Made by a program: the position numbers and the translations under genes. The notes under the pieces were generated by a model, which did no database searches, had not been told where the DNA came from, and worked only from the letters and a program-made list of their open reading frames with translations. From NCBI GenBank assembly GCA_914767715.1, contig OU612075.1:13022001-13086000 (forward strand): 64,000 bases of DNA, in the 5' to 3' direction. Numbering within the stretch: position 1 is the stretch's first letter; each line of letters opens with the position of its first letter. This DNA comes from Membranipora membranacea (taxonomy: Eukaryota; Bryozoa; Gymnolaemata; Cheilostomatida; Membraniporidae). Of the stretch, positions 1 to 11,494 are shown in pieces.

Positions 1-370
1 ACTCTTACTCATTTGCGGTACCAATATCAGTATCGCAAATACTAATGAAATATGCAGATGATTTTAATGTACTTATGTCTGAGCCCTAAAACAACCATCA
101 ACAATACAAAAACATGTTGATTGACAATTAAGAGAATGCAGAGAATTACTATACACTGTATATCATTCTGGTTGGATGGTTTTCACAAAATATGGATGTC
201 ACATAAAAATGAAGAAGCAAACTTAATGAAGGTGATACTACAATGTGTTAACATGGATTCAAACTTTATAAAATTTAGTCAGGTTTGAGCAAATAGTGGA
301 AGCAGACTCAAATATGCATCAAAACAGCTCTCACTAGCAGTCTTGTCGTGTGATACAGTGATAGTTTTAC

Positions 371-3300
371 CTGTATATCAGGTTTGATAGTAATATTCCC
401 CCTCTGTATATGATGTATCAGTGTAGGGCTGACAGTAGGGTGGGTGTCAGTAGGATCATATTTTGGGTTAAGTCCATACCTACAAACAATCATTACAAAT
501 GTATGCGTGACCCCAAAGATTTCCTAATCAATGAAGAGCAGGTGTTAACAGATTTAACCGATGGAGGATAAAAATGGACATAACACAGAGCTATGCATTC
601 CTTGCATAGTTTTTTCAGTATTATCAATGGTAAGATTATGAGAATAAAGGCTTGTTTCCTGACTCTGTTTCAGGCAGGTAGAAATGTAACCATGATTTCA
701 ATCACTTAGTTTCCCAAAGGCATAGACTTAATATAATAGTTTATTAAGTCTTTGTTTGTGGGCCATCCAGTAAAAAGTAGGAATGAAATCCCATAGCTCA
801 CGACGGGCGGATAACTGAATTGTTGATGACTTCAGATACATACTTAGATGGGTGTCCATGCTGAACAAGAGTGAGCAAAGCCTTGATAAAAGCATTTCCC
901 AATGGTTCCTTTTTTCCAATCAATTGACGAGCAGTTCTGCGCGACATACAGAGGTCACCCGCCTGGCCGAACAGATAGTTATGAAATACCCAGGTACCTG
1001 TTCTAGTTGATATCTGAACAGGGCATCTACAATAAGGAACAGCATCATATACAGCTACCTAGTAACGGATTCTGGACATAGAAGGTCGCTATGTGATTAT
1101 GCCTTGCACCACGTGTATCTGCTAGCGTGAAGCCGCAGAGATGGCAAATACTATATTTCCTTCTTAAAATATATCTTTTACATTATTATATTTAAGTTGA
1201 GAAGACACTATCAAGATTTTTGTTTTAGGCAATAACAAATTATCACGTTCATCTAACGGAGAGTTAGTTATTTTGGGTACCTACCCTCCTTTACTAACTA
1301 GGTTATCAGCGATGTCCACAGAGCTGTTACCTATTCCTATCAGTACCACCTTTTTACCATCATATCCACTCCTTCTCACATCCTTATATTTTACACTGTG
1401 GATCATCTCCCCTGAAAATTCAGATAAAACTTTATGATCATCACTGTAGTAACTCTGTCATACATGATAAACCATAATATAGCATGAAATACTATGAACA
1501 ACAAACATACATGATATATTATATTGATACCGATTGACAAGGAAGGGGATGATTACCCATGTTGATAAATTGATTGTAAAATTAATAATATATGTTCTGT
1601 AAAATTCACCGGGTGTACCCAGTTGTAGTGGTCATATTTTGAAAATAAATGGCAATTCGTTTTCAATTTAAATGAAGAGAACATAAATCCTCAAGCTGAC
1701 CTACTTGTATAGAGGACCAATCATCAGTGTGATAATAAAGAAATCTATTTATAAAATACTCAATCACATCAACTTGAATTTGGCATTGACATAGCCAATA
1801 TTAATAATGCATCTTTGTACGGTGCTATTGACTTACGCCCAGCCTTTGTTAAATTTAACTCTCATGCTTTAAAGCAGATGACATAATACAAGGAAGCATG
1901 AACATGTCTAACAAAATGACGGTATCACTTTGACTAGCATTATGGAGTGTATTATTCACCATGAGAAAGTAGATGAAGCAGCCGAGAGTGTTGTTTTGTC
2001 AGCCTCAAAGCTTGCTGAACTCAAATATGTGGCTAAAGAGTGGGTGAAAACTGGGAAAGAGCCGGAATGCTTCATTGCCAAAAATCTATTGACAATGACA
2101 ATGGATGAATGTAGTACCTATAAATACCATCGTCTTTGTATGTTCAGGTTTTCTAAATCCAAGCTAGAAAGAGCCAAAGAAAGTGCCATGAAGAGAAAGG
2201 TATGTATAGAACATGCTCATGATTCAGGATTTACTCTCAAGGTATTAATTGATGACCACGGTGCTGTATGGAAGACCACCTTGTGTTGCTTTGTTTGAAC
2301 CGATATGAAACTTTGTGTGACGTTGCTCTCAGTCAGAGATAGTGTTTGGGCCAAGAAGATCATTCTGTGATAAATAAGAGAGTTCTATCAAGGAGTAAAA
2401 GACTTTTACTCCTTGATAGAACTCTATTATTTATCACAGAATGATCACAACACTGAATTAAATCATGGTTGGAAAATCTGAGATGCCTTCAATTTTTTTC
2501 AGTCTTGATTGATTGACCCTTGTAATTGCTACTCATTAACCCTGCTCTAATAATATCCTGTTTTTAAGAATGAGGATGGAGCCAATTTGCCGAGCCCAAA
2601 GAAACTCAGGTCTTCAGAACCGAGTACTAGTAAGCCTCAGACATTCTCTTCTACCTGTGTCATATGTAATAAAGAGAAGTACAAAAACCGCAAGAAACTA
2701 CGGACCTCTAGAGCTGAGACTTTAGATGCTGGTAAGTACAATAAACTGCTACACCATAATCTCAGGTTTTATTCTGCCTTCTGCAGACTCTGTAGGGTTG
2801 AATTGTTGATTAATTGAGGGAACTTTTTCAATTACATGTGTTGTATGATCTAAGCTGCATCAATCATAACCATCTGGAGATGAATGATATATCAGTGAGA
2901 GAGCCAGCTTTCAAAAATATTATCCTTCTATTTAGGGGGTTTACTTCCTGCCGCAGAAGCCAAGAATGACACAAAGCTGTTGTCAAGTTTTCAGTTAGGA
3001 GATCCTGTTGCCCGTGAAATGAGATATCATTGTGCATGCCACAAGAATTATATCACAACTGTTACGAACCAGCTCAGGTAAAAACTATAAAATCTGTTTG
3101 CCACATATCATTGTCATTTGTCTGGCTCAACATTATGTGTGTTACATTCCTATGCTGTCCCTCTTTGAAAATTGTTAACAAGTTCAGTTGGGCGTAGAGA
3201 TGAGTTCATATGAAGTGCTGTAAAATTGCTATACCAATTGTTTTAGATCTAAATCAAAAGCTCGCTTTGTGAGATCTGCATCATGGCGACAACTGGTTAG

Positions 3301-6300
3301 CTCAAAGATAGAGCGCGAGAAGGGTTCTTACACCGTATCTGATTTTGGCTTATATAAAAAACTACGTAGAGATAACAGAGAAGATGAGACCAGGTAAGAC
3401 CATGATATATATTTATATATACTAGTATCCCACAATGCAATTTCCTGGAATTCCCAGTGAGATCAGGGCGATAAAATCTTGCGAGACTGGGGTTCCCAGG
3501 TTGAAGTTGCATTGTGCAAGCATTATCAACCTGCCGTTTTGAGAACACTCAAATGCATTGATCAAACTTTGGCCTTGTTAGATTAGGATTAATTAGAAAA
3601 ATACGAAAAGTTATGTCAAAATCTTTTTCTTCGTCGGACTAACATGTATTGTGCTTTCAGACAAAACTATCATCTTTTTACAGCCAAAAAGCTTTTGTCT
3701 ACCGCCTGAAGAGAGAGTTTAAAGGCCACCTTGGTTTTCATCAAGCCTCTGATCCCTCTCATGGTGATATAGTGACGAACAGCAATGCAGTTTTGACTGA
3801 TTTAGTGACTGATCCATCAGTACTCACAAACACATCCAGCCTCTTGAGCGAGGTCGACACTGCCAGCTCATGTGATGAGGAAATCCCTTTCAATAGTGTG
3901 ACCCAATCCAATCAATATCAACTCAATCAGGCAGCAATTTCACTCTGTTTGTATATAGATCAAACCAAAAAAGTCGAGATCCCCTGGCCAACTACTGCAG
4001 ACAACCTTAACGCTGAGGCCTGTGTCGAATTTGTTCCGCCACCATTATTTAATTTTCTAGCTATGATGACAGGTCATGCTGATGTGGTCTGTGACTGGAA
4101 CACCTACTATAATTTGAACGCCTCTGTTCGCCTAAAAATTCTCAGCTTAGCCCAAGACATTGTACAGCTAAGCTCCAAAGGTGCTGCTGTTACTCCTAAG
4201 TCTTTAGCCATCGGCCTAACAGTGAGGCATATGACTGGGTCTAAATTGCTAGCCAAACTTATTCATGGATTTGGTCATTCTTGCAGCTATGACTCAATTA
4301 TTAGGCTCGAGACAGCACTTGCTTTGAAGCAAGCTGCAAATACAGCTTTCAGAGAGAACAGTCTTGATGAGGAGGAGGAGGAGGCTGGCAGAGACGAGGA
4401 TGATGAGGATGAGGAAAATGAGTGACCAAATAATAAAAGTTCTTGTTGACTAACAAATACTACAATTTTCACTAACTAAAAGTGATTTTGTGAAAAATTT
4501 GTGAGATGCTGCCGCTGACAATGACTGATACAACCGGGTAAACCCTTATTTGTTAATTCAGCACCCTTTTTTACCCTAGAAACATTTATATTCTCGTTCT
4601 CTGTTGGCTGTATCGAGCACTAAAATCTTCACTAACTTAAAGCTCTTTATTGAATAATTTGGGATATGCTGTCATATACTGCCACGCTGCCGCTGACCAC
4701 TATAACCGGGAACACCCTCATTTTTGGATTCAGCACACTTTTTTACACTAGAAACATATTAATCTTGTTCTCTGTTGACCGTTGACTGTATCAAATGCCA
4801 CAATTTTCACTAAGTAGAAGCGAATTAGTAAAAAAAAGTCGGATTTGCTCCAACGCTGCCGCTGACAATGACTGATACAACTGGGTACACCCTCATTTTT
4901 GAATTCAGCACCCTTTTTTACCCTAGAAACATATATATTCTTGTTCTCTGTTGGCTGTATCAAACACTAAAATATTCACTAACTAAAATCGCTTGGTTGA
5001 AAATTTTGGGACATGCTGCCATATACTGCCACGCTGCCGCTGATGATGACCCCTACAACCAGGTACACCCTCATTTTTGGATTCAGCACACTTTTTTACA
5101 CTAGAAACATATTAATCTTGTTCTCTGTTGACCGTTGACTTTATCAAAAGCCACAATTTTCACTAAGTAGAAGCGAATTTGTAAAAAAAAGTCAGATTTG
5201 CTGCCGCGCTGCCGCTGACAATGACTGATACAACCGGGTACACCCTCATTTGTGAATTCAGCACCCTTTTTTACCCTAGAAACATATATCAAACACTAAA
5301 ATATTCACTAACTAAACACGCTTTGTTGAAAATTTTGGGACATGCTGCCATATACTGCCGCGCTGCCGCTGATGATGACCCCTACAACCAGGTACACCCT
5401 CATTTTTGGATTCAGCACACTTTTTTACTCTAGAAACATATTATTCTTGTTCTCTGTTGACCGTTGACTGTATCAAACACTACAATTTTAACTAACTAAA
5501 TGAGAATTTGTAAAAGATGTGGCATATGCTGCCGCGCTGCCGCTGACAATGACCAATACAACCGGGTACACCCTGATTTTTGGATTCAGTACACTTTTTT
5601 ACCCTAGATACATATATAATCTTGTTCTCTGTTGGCTGCAACAAACACTATAATCTTTACTAACTAAATGCGATTTATTGAAAATTTGTGATATGCTGCC
5701 ATATACTGCCACGCTGCCGATGACCGCTACAACCGGGTACACCCTCATTTTTGGATTCAGCACACTTTTTTACCCTAGAAACACTTGTTTTTTTCCTGCC
5801 ATCAAAAATTGTCCGTGCCATTTTTTTTTTAGAGCACTTAGAGCTAGGCTGCTTCTGGCCTAAAAACCCAACTCGCAGCAGTTTTAGTCCTCAAACTAGA
5901 TCTTGTGCTGAGTCGCAACAGCTATACTACTATTCGGGAAGAAATTTGTAAATATGAACAACTTGAAACTGTTGAGGGCCTCATATTCTAATGCCCCCAT
6001 GAAGCACATTACATATGATAAACTCAATAGTTAAATTATCACCCTACAACCAAATTTCATACTAATTTGCAGTTGTCTGTTCCCTGAACAAAATGTACAG
6101 TGCGAGAACAAATCCTAATTGTGTGTTTCGCACCTCAAGAGCAGGAAAAAACAGGGAGCTTGGCCCAAACTTCCCGATGGAAAGTATTAGCCGAAGCATC
6201 AATGAACCTATTTAAATAAAAATCTAAGTATACGTAACTTGATGTATCTGATACTTTCTACCCCTATTTTAAATTGGGTTTGAAAAAATCAAGCTAGGGC

Positions 6301-8041
6301 TTTCAAATGGATGCGGATTCTGTTGTCATACTATTTTCAAACCAATTTGTTTTGCAATGCAATGGCAACGTATATGTCATTTTTGATAACTGATAATTCT
6401 GGAATAGACAAATCAATCATGATCCTAACAGCAGACAATGAAGGGTGCTCTTACCGTTGAAGTTTTCCTCTCCTTTAAACTTGGGTATCTTTGGCTTAGC
6501 ATGATGCCCTGTGGCTATCACCAGATATTCACATGTAGAGCTGAACTGCCCACCGTCACTACTCTGACAGGTTATCTCCCATTTCTTTTTACTGTCGCCA
6601 GATTCTTCAAAAATATTAGAGATTGTGATTTATGGTATTAACAATATGCTCAGCTTAAGTCTGTGCTATGTTTATAAAGAACATAGACCTAATAGTTTTA
6701 TATAGTATAATAGATGAATTAGCAGAAAATAAATCTCAAATATTTGACGCACAGAATATAACCTCAGCATCCTTATCGCTTTTAAGAGAGGGGTGCTTCC
6801 CCAGTAGGGTCAAGGGGATGAACCCCAGGAAGCCGAAGCAAAAATTAGAATGTGAGGGGTAAATAGTGAATGATTTGAAACAGCTTCTGTAAGGGTGGTG
6901 ATATACAGTGAAGGTTTGAGTAGAAAAAAACATTTCTATTAGCATAATACCTTAAGGCAAATATCCTGGTAAGCTTTCTTTGGATGTTCAACATCCTTGA
7001 AACAGTAGTGCCCAGCCAAAACAAATGCATATCAAATAACCTCAAGACAAAATCTCATGATAATATGACTTGTGACTTCAAACAGATAATCATTGAATAA
7101 CAGTAAAATGCGGACACGTGATTGCTCTCAGAACTTTATTTATTGGTGTCTCATCCATCTATCATTGGTCGATGGTGTCTGAAGTAAGAAAAAATATATA
7201 TACCTTTACAGCGGTTTGCCTTGATGACTCTGGTGTTGTACTGTATATGGTCAGCTAAGTTGAAATGCTCCACATAGTCATTTATATAAGTATTTATAGC
7301 TGTGTTGTGCGCATAGTCTGGTCCCTCAGGAAATGGGAAGTCTGAGAATGCATAGTGGTGCCGAGAAACATTTCTAAAATAGTTAATGAGAGACTATGAT
7401 AAGTGTATCAATCGATGGGGCACTGATAGTTAAACCTGTTCTTCTGTCAATTTAGGCATGCCATTTATTAAACAGTTTTCTGAGAGTTGTCCTTAGTCAA
7501 TTTCTTCACTCATATACAAACATAGTAGTAGAACCTGGAGACCCACCTAAGATTTCAAGAGTACCGTTGTTGAACTTTTATAGATTCTTACCCATATAAA
7601 GCCAATTAAGCACTATTTAATTTTTCTGTGTGTGTGCAATGAACTCAGGGTGTGTGCAGAAAGAGTTACTGCATATTGCGTGACTATTTGTGATAAATAT
7701 CTCCAAACTAACCAAGACAAGAGCGAAGTCTAAAAGATACATACAATTCTATTTTGATATCACAAGACCATGCAGTATGTTTATCATAATGATAGGCAGA
7801 ATTTGGGACATTTTGTGTATGTTCAATAAAAACAACAATTAGTCATTGAGGACTAAGCCAGTACTTACATGTAAGTGAATTCAGCGACTCCATAGTTGTC
7901 AGGATGAAAATGCCAGAGTCCGCCATGATAAGGATTAGCTTCATATATAACACAGTCAATGCCCAGCTGCTTAAGAGTTTTAAGTGTAACAAGTCCTGAT
8001 ACTCCAGCACCAATAACTATGGTCTTGTGATGTGGAGCCAT
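371..8041 (-). CDS. Flavin-containing monooxygenase, 5' six exons (partial, 3' end off window)
   Basis: FAD- and NADPH-dependent monooxygenase that oxygenates nucleophilic N or S atoms; family members usually sit at the ER membrane. Exons in coding order: 7869-8041, 7204-7373, 6455-6604, 1285-1411, 844-1026, 371-479; phases agree at every junction, giving 304 codons. Seen directly: the FAD-binding motif GAGVSG at residues 11-16; FSDFPFP in exon 2; ATGHH in exon 3; the FMO fingerprint FxGxxxHxxxY as FNGEMIHSVKY at 163-173, built across the exon 3/4 junction; and the NADPH motif GIGNSSVD at 190-197. The final Y (not W) of the fingerprint favours FMO over Baeyer-Villiger enzymes. The start is the ATG just before the FAD strand. 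The C-terminal ~40% is left of the window. Intron 3 (1412-6454) hosts another gene and a satellite. Paralogue identity cannot be assigned. Confidence 0.93.
1942..4425 (+). CDS. Five-exon gene of a multi-copy transposon-like family, nested in the FMO intron
   Basis: Exons 1942-2199, 2569-2731, 2936-3077, 3247-3393 and 3684-4425 join in phase to 484 codons (483 aa) with no internal stop. Exon 2 encodes a CxxC zinc-knuckle-like start (STCVICNKEKYK) followed by a basic stretch; exon 3 has YHCACHKNY, another Cys/His cluster. Near the end lies a segment reading HGFGHSCSYDSIIRLETALA, then an acidic tail of Glu/Asp runs. From memory of the family, such proteins are numerous in cnidarian, sponge and other invertebrate genomes, are longer, and continue after this point, so this copy looks truncated at its 3' end. 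Function unknown; treating the family as mobile-element-derived is inference. The ATG at 1942 is the first in frame; an upstream exon is possible. For exon 5 the acceptor at 3681-3683 keeps frame, while the CAG at 3658-3660 would not. Confidence 0.7.
2358..2446. repeat. Near-perfect 43-bp hairpin
   Basis: Arms 2358-2400 and 2404-2446 are reverse complements over 43 bases with one mismatch and a 3-base spacer. It lies in intron 1 of the nested gene. Such foldbacks are usually solo MITE or foldback elements; no coding content. Confidence 0.85.
4432..4437 (+). promoter_or_regulatory. Candidate polyadenylation signal AATAAA
   Basis: A perfect AATAAA lies 6 bases after the TGA stop of the nested gene and just before the first satellite monomer. 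Its position fits a short 3' UTR, so transcripts would end inside the satellite. Confidence 0.45.
4438..5788. repeat. Satellite array, ~175-bp monomers in alternating types
   Basis: The anchor CTGCCGCTGA (or a close variant) recurs near 4510, 4690, 4857, 5034, 5209, 5360, 5535 and 5714, so about eight monomers spaced roughly 152-180 bp. Each monomer carries the phrases 'cagcac(a/c)cttttttac', 'ctagaaaca' and 'cactaact'. Two types alternate: one with GACAATGACTGATACAAC, the other with a CATATACTGCC prefix, giving a higher-order unit near 350 bp. Short open frames here are by-products of the repeat. Confidence 0.9.
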
Positions 8042-8227
8042 GTCAAATTCTGCAAATTGAAACGCAACTGTTAAAGTAATTTGAAAAGGTGTCGTCTAGT
8101 TACTAGCTTTTCCAAGTGATGATTTGCAGCTGAAAATATTCCGATATCAGAAAAGGGTCTTCCAGCATAACTTTTCAGCACAGCTGCATAGCCTCCCTTA
8201 TTAAACAAGGTTGACAGCTGTGGTTTG

Positions 8228-8262
8228 TTCTTACCTCAGTTCTTACCTCAGTTCTTACCTCA
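8228..8262. repeat. Three copies of a 12-bp tandem repeat
   Basis: TTCTTACCTCAG is repeated head to tail three times just upstream of the FMO start codon. It sits next to the LINE remnant and may be its 3'-end microsatellite. Confidence 0.7.
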
Positions 8263-8788
8263 GGTGAGGTAATTGCTACATCAGGGTTGATGAATCCAGC
8301 AATGTGTTCGTCCATATTCGTTCCAGGTAATCAACAGTGTGTTTCCAACAGGAAGCAGGATGCCATCCAGGGGGTGCAAGTAGGGAGTTGGTGGTGATGG
8401 TGTTGGGTTTTAACATGGGGATCAGGTACTGATGACCATGCCTGCAAGAAAGATGGTGTGTTGCAGGTTGGATGTGTTTGGTGATGGTATCAGTGTCTGC
8501 GTAGTGCATCTCGCGGGATAGTTTCAGCCTGCTTTTCTTGCGTCTTTCTCCTAGCTGCTCCCATCCAAGACGGTGTACTACTCTGGTGACACTTGTCTTC
8601 CTATCACTCCTTCTGATACTGCACACAAACCTTGCCGCTCTCCTTTGTACAGCTTCTAGGGAAGTTTCCTGGGTCCCAGAAGCAGCAAGCATACTCAAGC
8701 ACTGGCCTGACCTGACGTTTGTATGCCAGCGATTTGACTTCTTCATTGGTGGTGGTCACATTTCTTCTGATGAATGCTAGTGTGTTAA

Positions 8789-9317
8789 AGACTTTGTTTG
8801 AGGCCGCTCTTTTGTATCACATCTTATTCTCCATATTTTATTCTATCATGTGAGCGATTTTCAGCTTTAGAATCCAAATATTGAGGAAGTTATGGCCTCT
8901 CAAACTTCCAGGGTGATTGCCTTCAATCGGCATTGGGAATAAGCGGATGTTTCCCCTGGGGTATGTCACAACCATAGACATGTGACATAGACATTATGAG
9001 TTATTAGTTAATACACTAATAATCACATAATAATTGATGATCAAAATTCAGAGCTGGGTGGGAAACGAACCCGGGTCCCCATACCTATAGGCAACGACGC
9101 TACCATCACCCCACTTGGACCAACTAGGTTAGCTGGTTGTGACGTACCCTAGGGATTGCCGGCTGATTTTTACTGCCGATAAATTGCCGTCACTTTGGAA
9201 GTTTGAGAGGCCACAACTTCCTCAATATTTGGATTCTAAAGCTGAAAATCGCTCGCATGATAGAATAAAATATGGAGAATAAGATGTGATACAAAAGAGC
9301 AGCCTAAAACAAAGTCT
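8789..9317. mobile_element. 529-bp TTAA-flanked MITE with ~180-bp terminal inverted repeats
   Basis: The left arm (8789 to ~8974) and right arm (~9139 to 9317) are imperfect reverse complements. Termini read AGACTTTG...CAAAGTCT, with TTAA directly on both sides (8785-8788 and 9318-9321). Removing the element and one TTAA reconnects the interrupted LINE reading frame, which fixes the boundaries and the duplication. TTAA duplications are the mark of piggyBac-type transposases. There is no transposase inside, so it is non-autonomous. Confidence 0.85.
9050..9125 (-). mobile_element. tRNA-like segment (SINE head) inside the TTAA element
   Basis: On the minus strand there is a D-arm-like stretch GTGGGGTGATGGTAGCG followed about 30 bases later by a T-arm/B-box-like CCCGGGTTCGTTTCCC. 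The acceptor stem is not convincing for a working tRNA, so a tRNA-derived SINE is more likely. Confidence 0.5.
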
Positions 9318-9700
9318 TTAATAGCCTTGGTAGCGATGCCAGGTATGTGTTTGTTCCAGTGCAACTTTGAATCCATGGATACTCCAAGATAGGCAACTTG
9401 ACTTTGTCAGTCCTCGGTATTTTCATGTCATGCAGGTTAAGAGAATGTTGAGGTGGTTTAGTTTATCTGGTGAATGATATGTGTTGGCACTTGGCAGGGT
9501 GGAATTCCATAACCCAGGTTTTCTCCCAACCCTCCAGGGTCTTGAGGTCGGCCTGGAGTTTATCGCTGTTGTTTTCGGTGTTATAGAGGATTTTGTCATC
9601 AGCAAAGAGTCTAACTGTAGGCTGCAGTCCTTGAGGGAGGGCATTGATGTAGAAGAGGAAGTGTGTAAGTTCAACCAGTGAAGTACTCAAGGGCAAAAGA

Positions 9701-11494
9701 TACTATACACACAGTCACCAAAACTTGTTCTTCTGCACATTGTCAGGCCCTACTAGTTACTACTAGTCAAGGAAATTACATAGAGTTAGATTGCAAGTAT
9801 GAGTTCCTGGGGGGCTAACGCCAAATTTTACTATTGAAGCATCATGTAGACCTTTCAACTAGTTCCCAATTAGTTTTATCTCCTCAAAGACCCCTTTTTT
9901 GTCACTCAGTTCCATGGAGAATTGGCCTTATCTCAAAGGCCTTTGAGATAAGGCTCAGGGAGAAGGGTTTATAAAGATAGCACACCACATCACAAGCTGT
10001 AATATTATGGTTGAGTCAACATCAGTCAGCCACAAGACTAGTGCAGACTCCACAGCATGGGTCACACTCACACCAATAGTTCATTGCTCACACATGACAG
10101 GACACATATCACACTACTATCCTTGGTGACAGGTCAGAATGTATGTCCAGATATGGTGGCTCTGAAGGGCTTGTATTGCAGAATATACTCCACAGACTGC
10201 AGAAACAAAATCACTGGCAATGTTTGACACTTCCCCCTCCCTGACACTGTGCAGGACACTGGTATTTATTTCAAGGGTCCTATATAATAACCCTTGTTTA
10301 TTTAGCCTCTTCGAGGCATTTTGATAAGGATTTGAAGTTTGGACCTGGTTGTTTCATAGTTGAGAGTAATATTTTTTTTAAAGTAGCTCTAGGGCTAAAT
10401 TTCAAACCTATCCAATCAAATCTCTTATTTTTCATTTTAAACCAATCAGTTACATTGTTAAAAATAGTTAAGTGGTTTATCAACAACTCAATTTCATTCT
10501 TTTCTCAGACAAAAAATTGATAGAATTTATAGAAATTTAGCCAAAAAAGTTCCAAGAAAGGCATAATAACCAATTGAGACACAGTTACCTAAGCCTGGAG
10601 GTCAGATCTTAAGTCATTGTGGTAATTCAACTACAGAAACATTCAACTTAGATGACCTACAGTCAATAGAAACAGCATCAAGCACTCACAAAAGCCCATG
10701 TAATCATCTCTATACTATAATAATTTATACTAACAGTAACTGTCTGTCAACCCTCCCTGATAAGTCAGACCTTGAACTACTGTACCAAGGAATGAGAGAC
10801 TCATTCCTGGAACCAATGATATTTGAAGTACTTGCTTGAAGTAAGTCTTCCCTGCCTGTGTCACAACTTCACAATGTGGTGACTGAACTTTCACCCTGAT
10901 GACCTTGTTGTACCCAATGTTTGGTGGTTACTGATACTGGACAATGTAACTAATATACTTGCAAGGTGTAGGTGCCATGATGTGGCAGTGTGTTAAGCTA
11001 GAAACAAACAATTTAATATGGAGTGGTTGATGCTTGAGTGCTGCTGTTTACGTTAGGCCCACTGCAACTTCAGGCATAGGGCTTATTAAGTTTGGTATCC
11101 AGGAGAGGTTCATTGTTTGTTGTGGGGATGTGAATGTGGACCGACATTCTGTTCCTCTGATACTTGTTACAAGCAGTTACATTTACATAGCAACAGACTG
11201 TGACTGGCTTGAAATATACGCTGATCGTAAGCCCGATAATCCAAAGCTGTTAACATAAAAAGCCGCATTGCCGGTTTGTCTGGCAAGGAGATATATTAAA
11301 CATTATCCTTATATGACACTTAAACTTACGTTCGATTTTTTTTGTTTAATTGCAGAGCATGCTGGTCTATATACCTAGGCCTCACTCTCAATAAGCTCGT
11401 CTTCTTACAAGTCTTTATTCTGATCTGAATGAGAACCAGTCATCATCTCTCACGTATTGTGATCTAGTCAGATTAATTAGCCGTTTGCTCGGAG
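9701..11494. other. Intergenic region without a recognisable gene
   Basis: No exon with supporting splice sites or a familiar protein motif was found on either strand. It holds a perfect 28-bp palindrome at 9926-9953 (arms CCTTATCTCAAAGG). A 74-codon open frame at 11034-11258 has no recognised motif. Confidence 0.6.

Larger units (their letters stand above)
8276..9700 (-). mobile_element. Decayed non-LTR retrotransposon (LINE) reverse-transcriptase 3' fragment, split by an insertion
   Basis: On the minus strand, 9423-9696 encodes RT catalytic-core residues including LFADDKILY (the F/YADD box). 8276-8746 encodes the RT C-terminal region with LEAVQRRAARFV and LGWEQLGERRKKSRLKL, typical of CR1/Jockey-like LINEs. 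A frameshift lies near 8680, inside the block around the conserved YACCFWDP phrase, and the 5' part of the element is missing, so it is a dead copy. The two pieces are separated by the TTAA-flanked element at 8789-9317. Clade assignment is uncertain. Confidence 0.85.

Noticed and set aside
4287-4472. Minus-strand Ser-rich open frame
   Set aside because: It is the complement of the acidic GAG/GAT codons of the nested gene.
5678-5951. Short plus-strand open frames over the satellite
   Set aside because: They arise from the repeat period and share no features with a protein.
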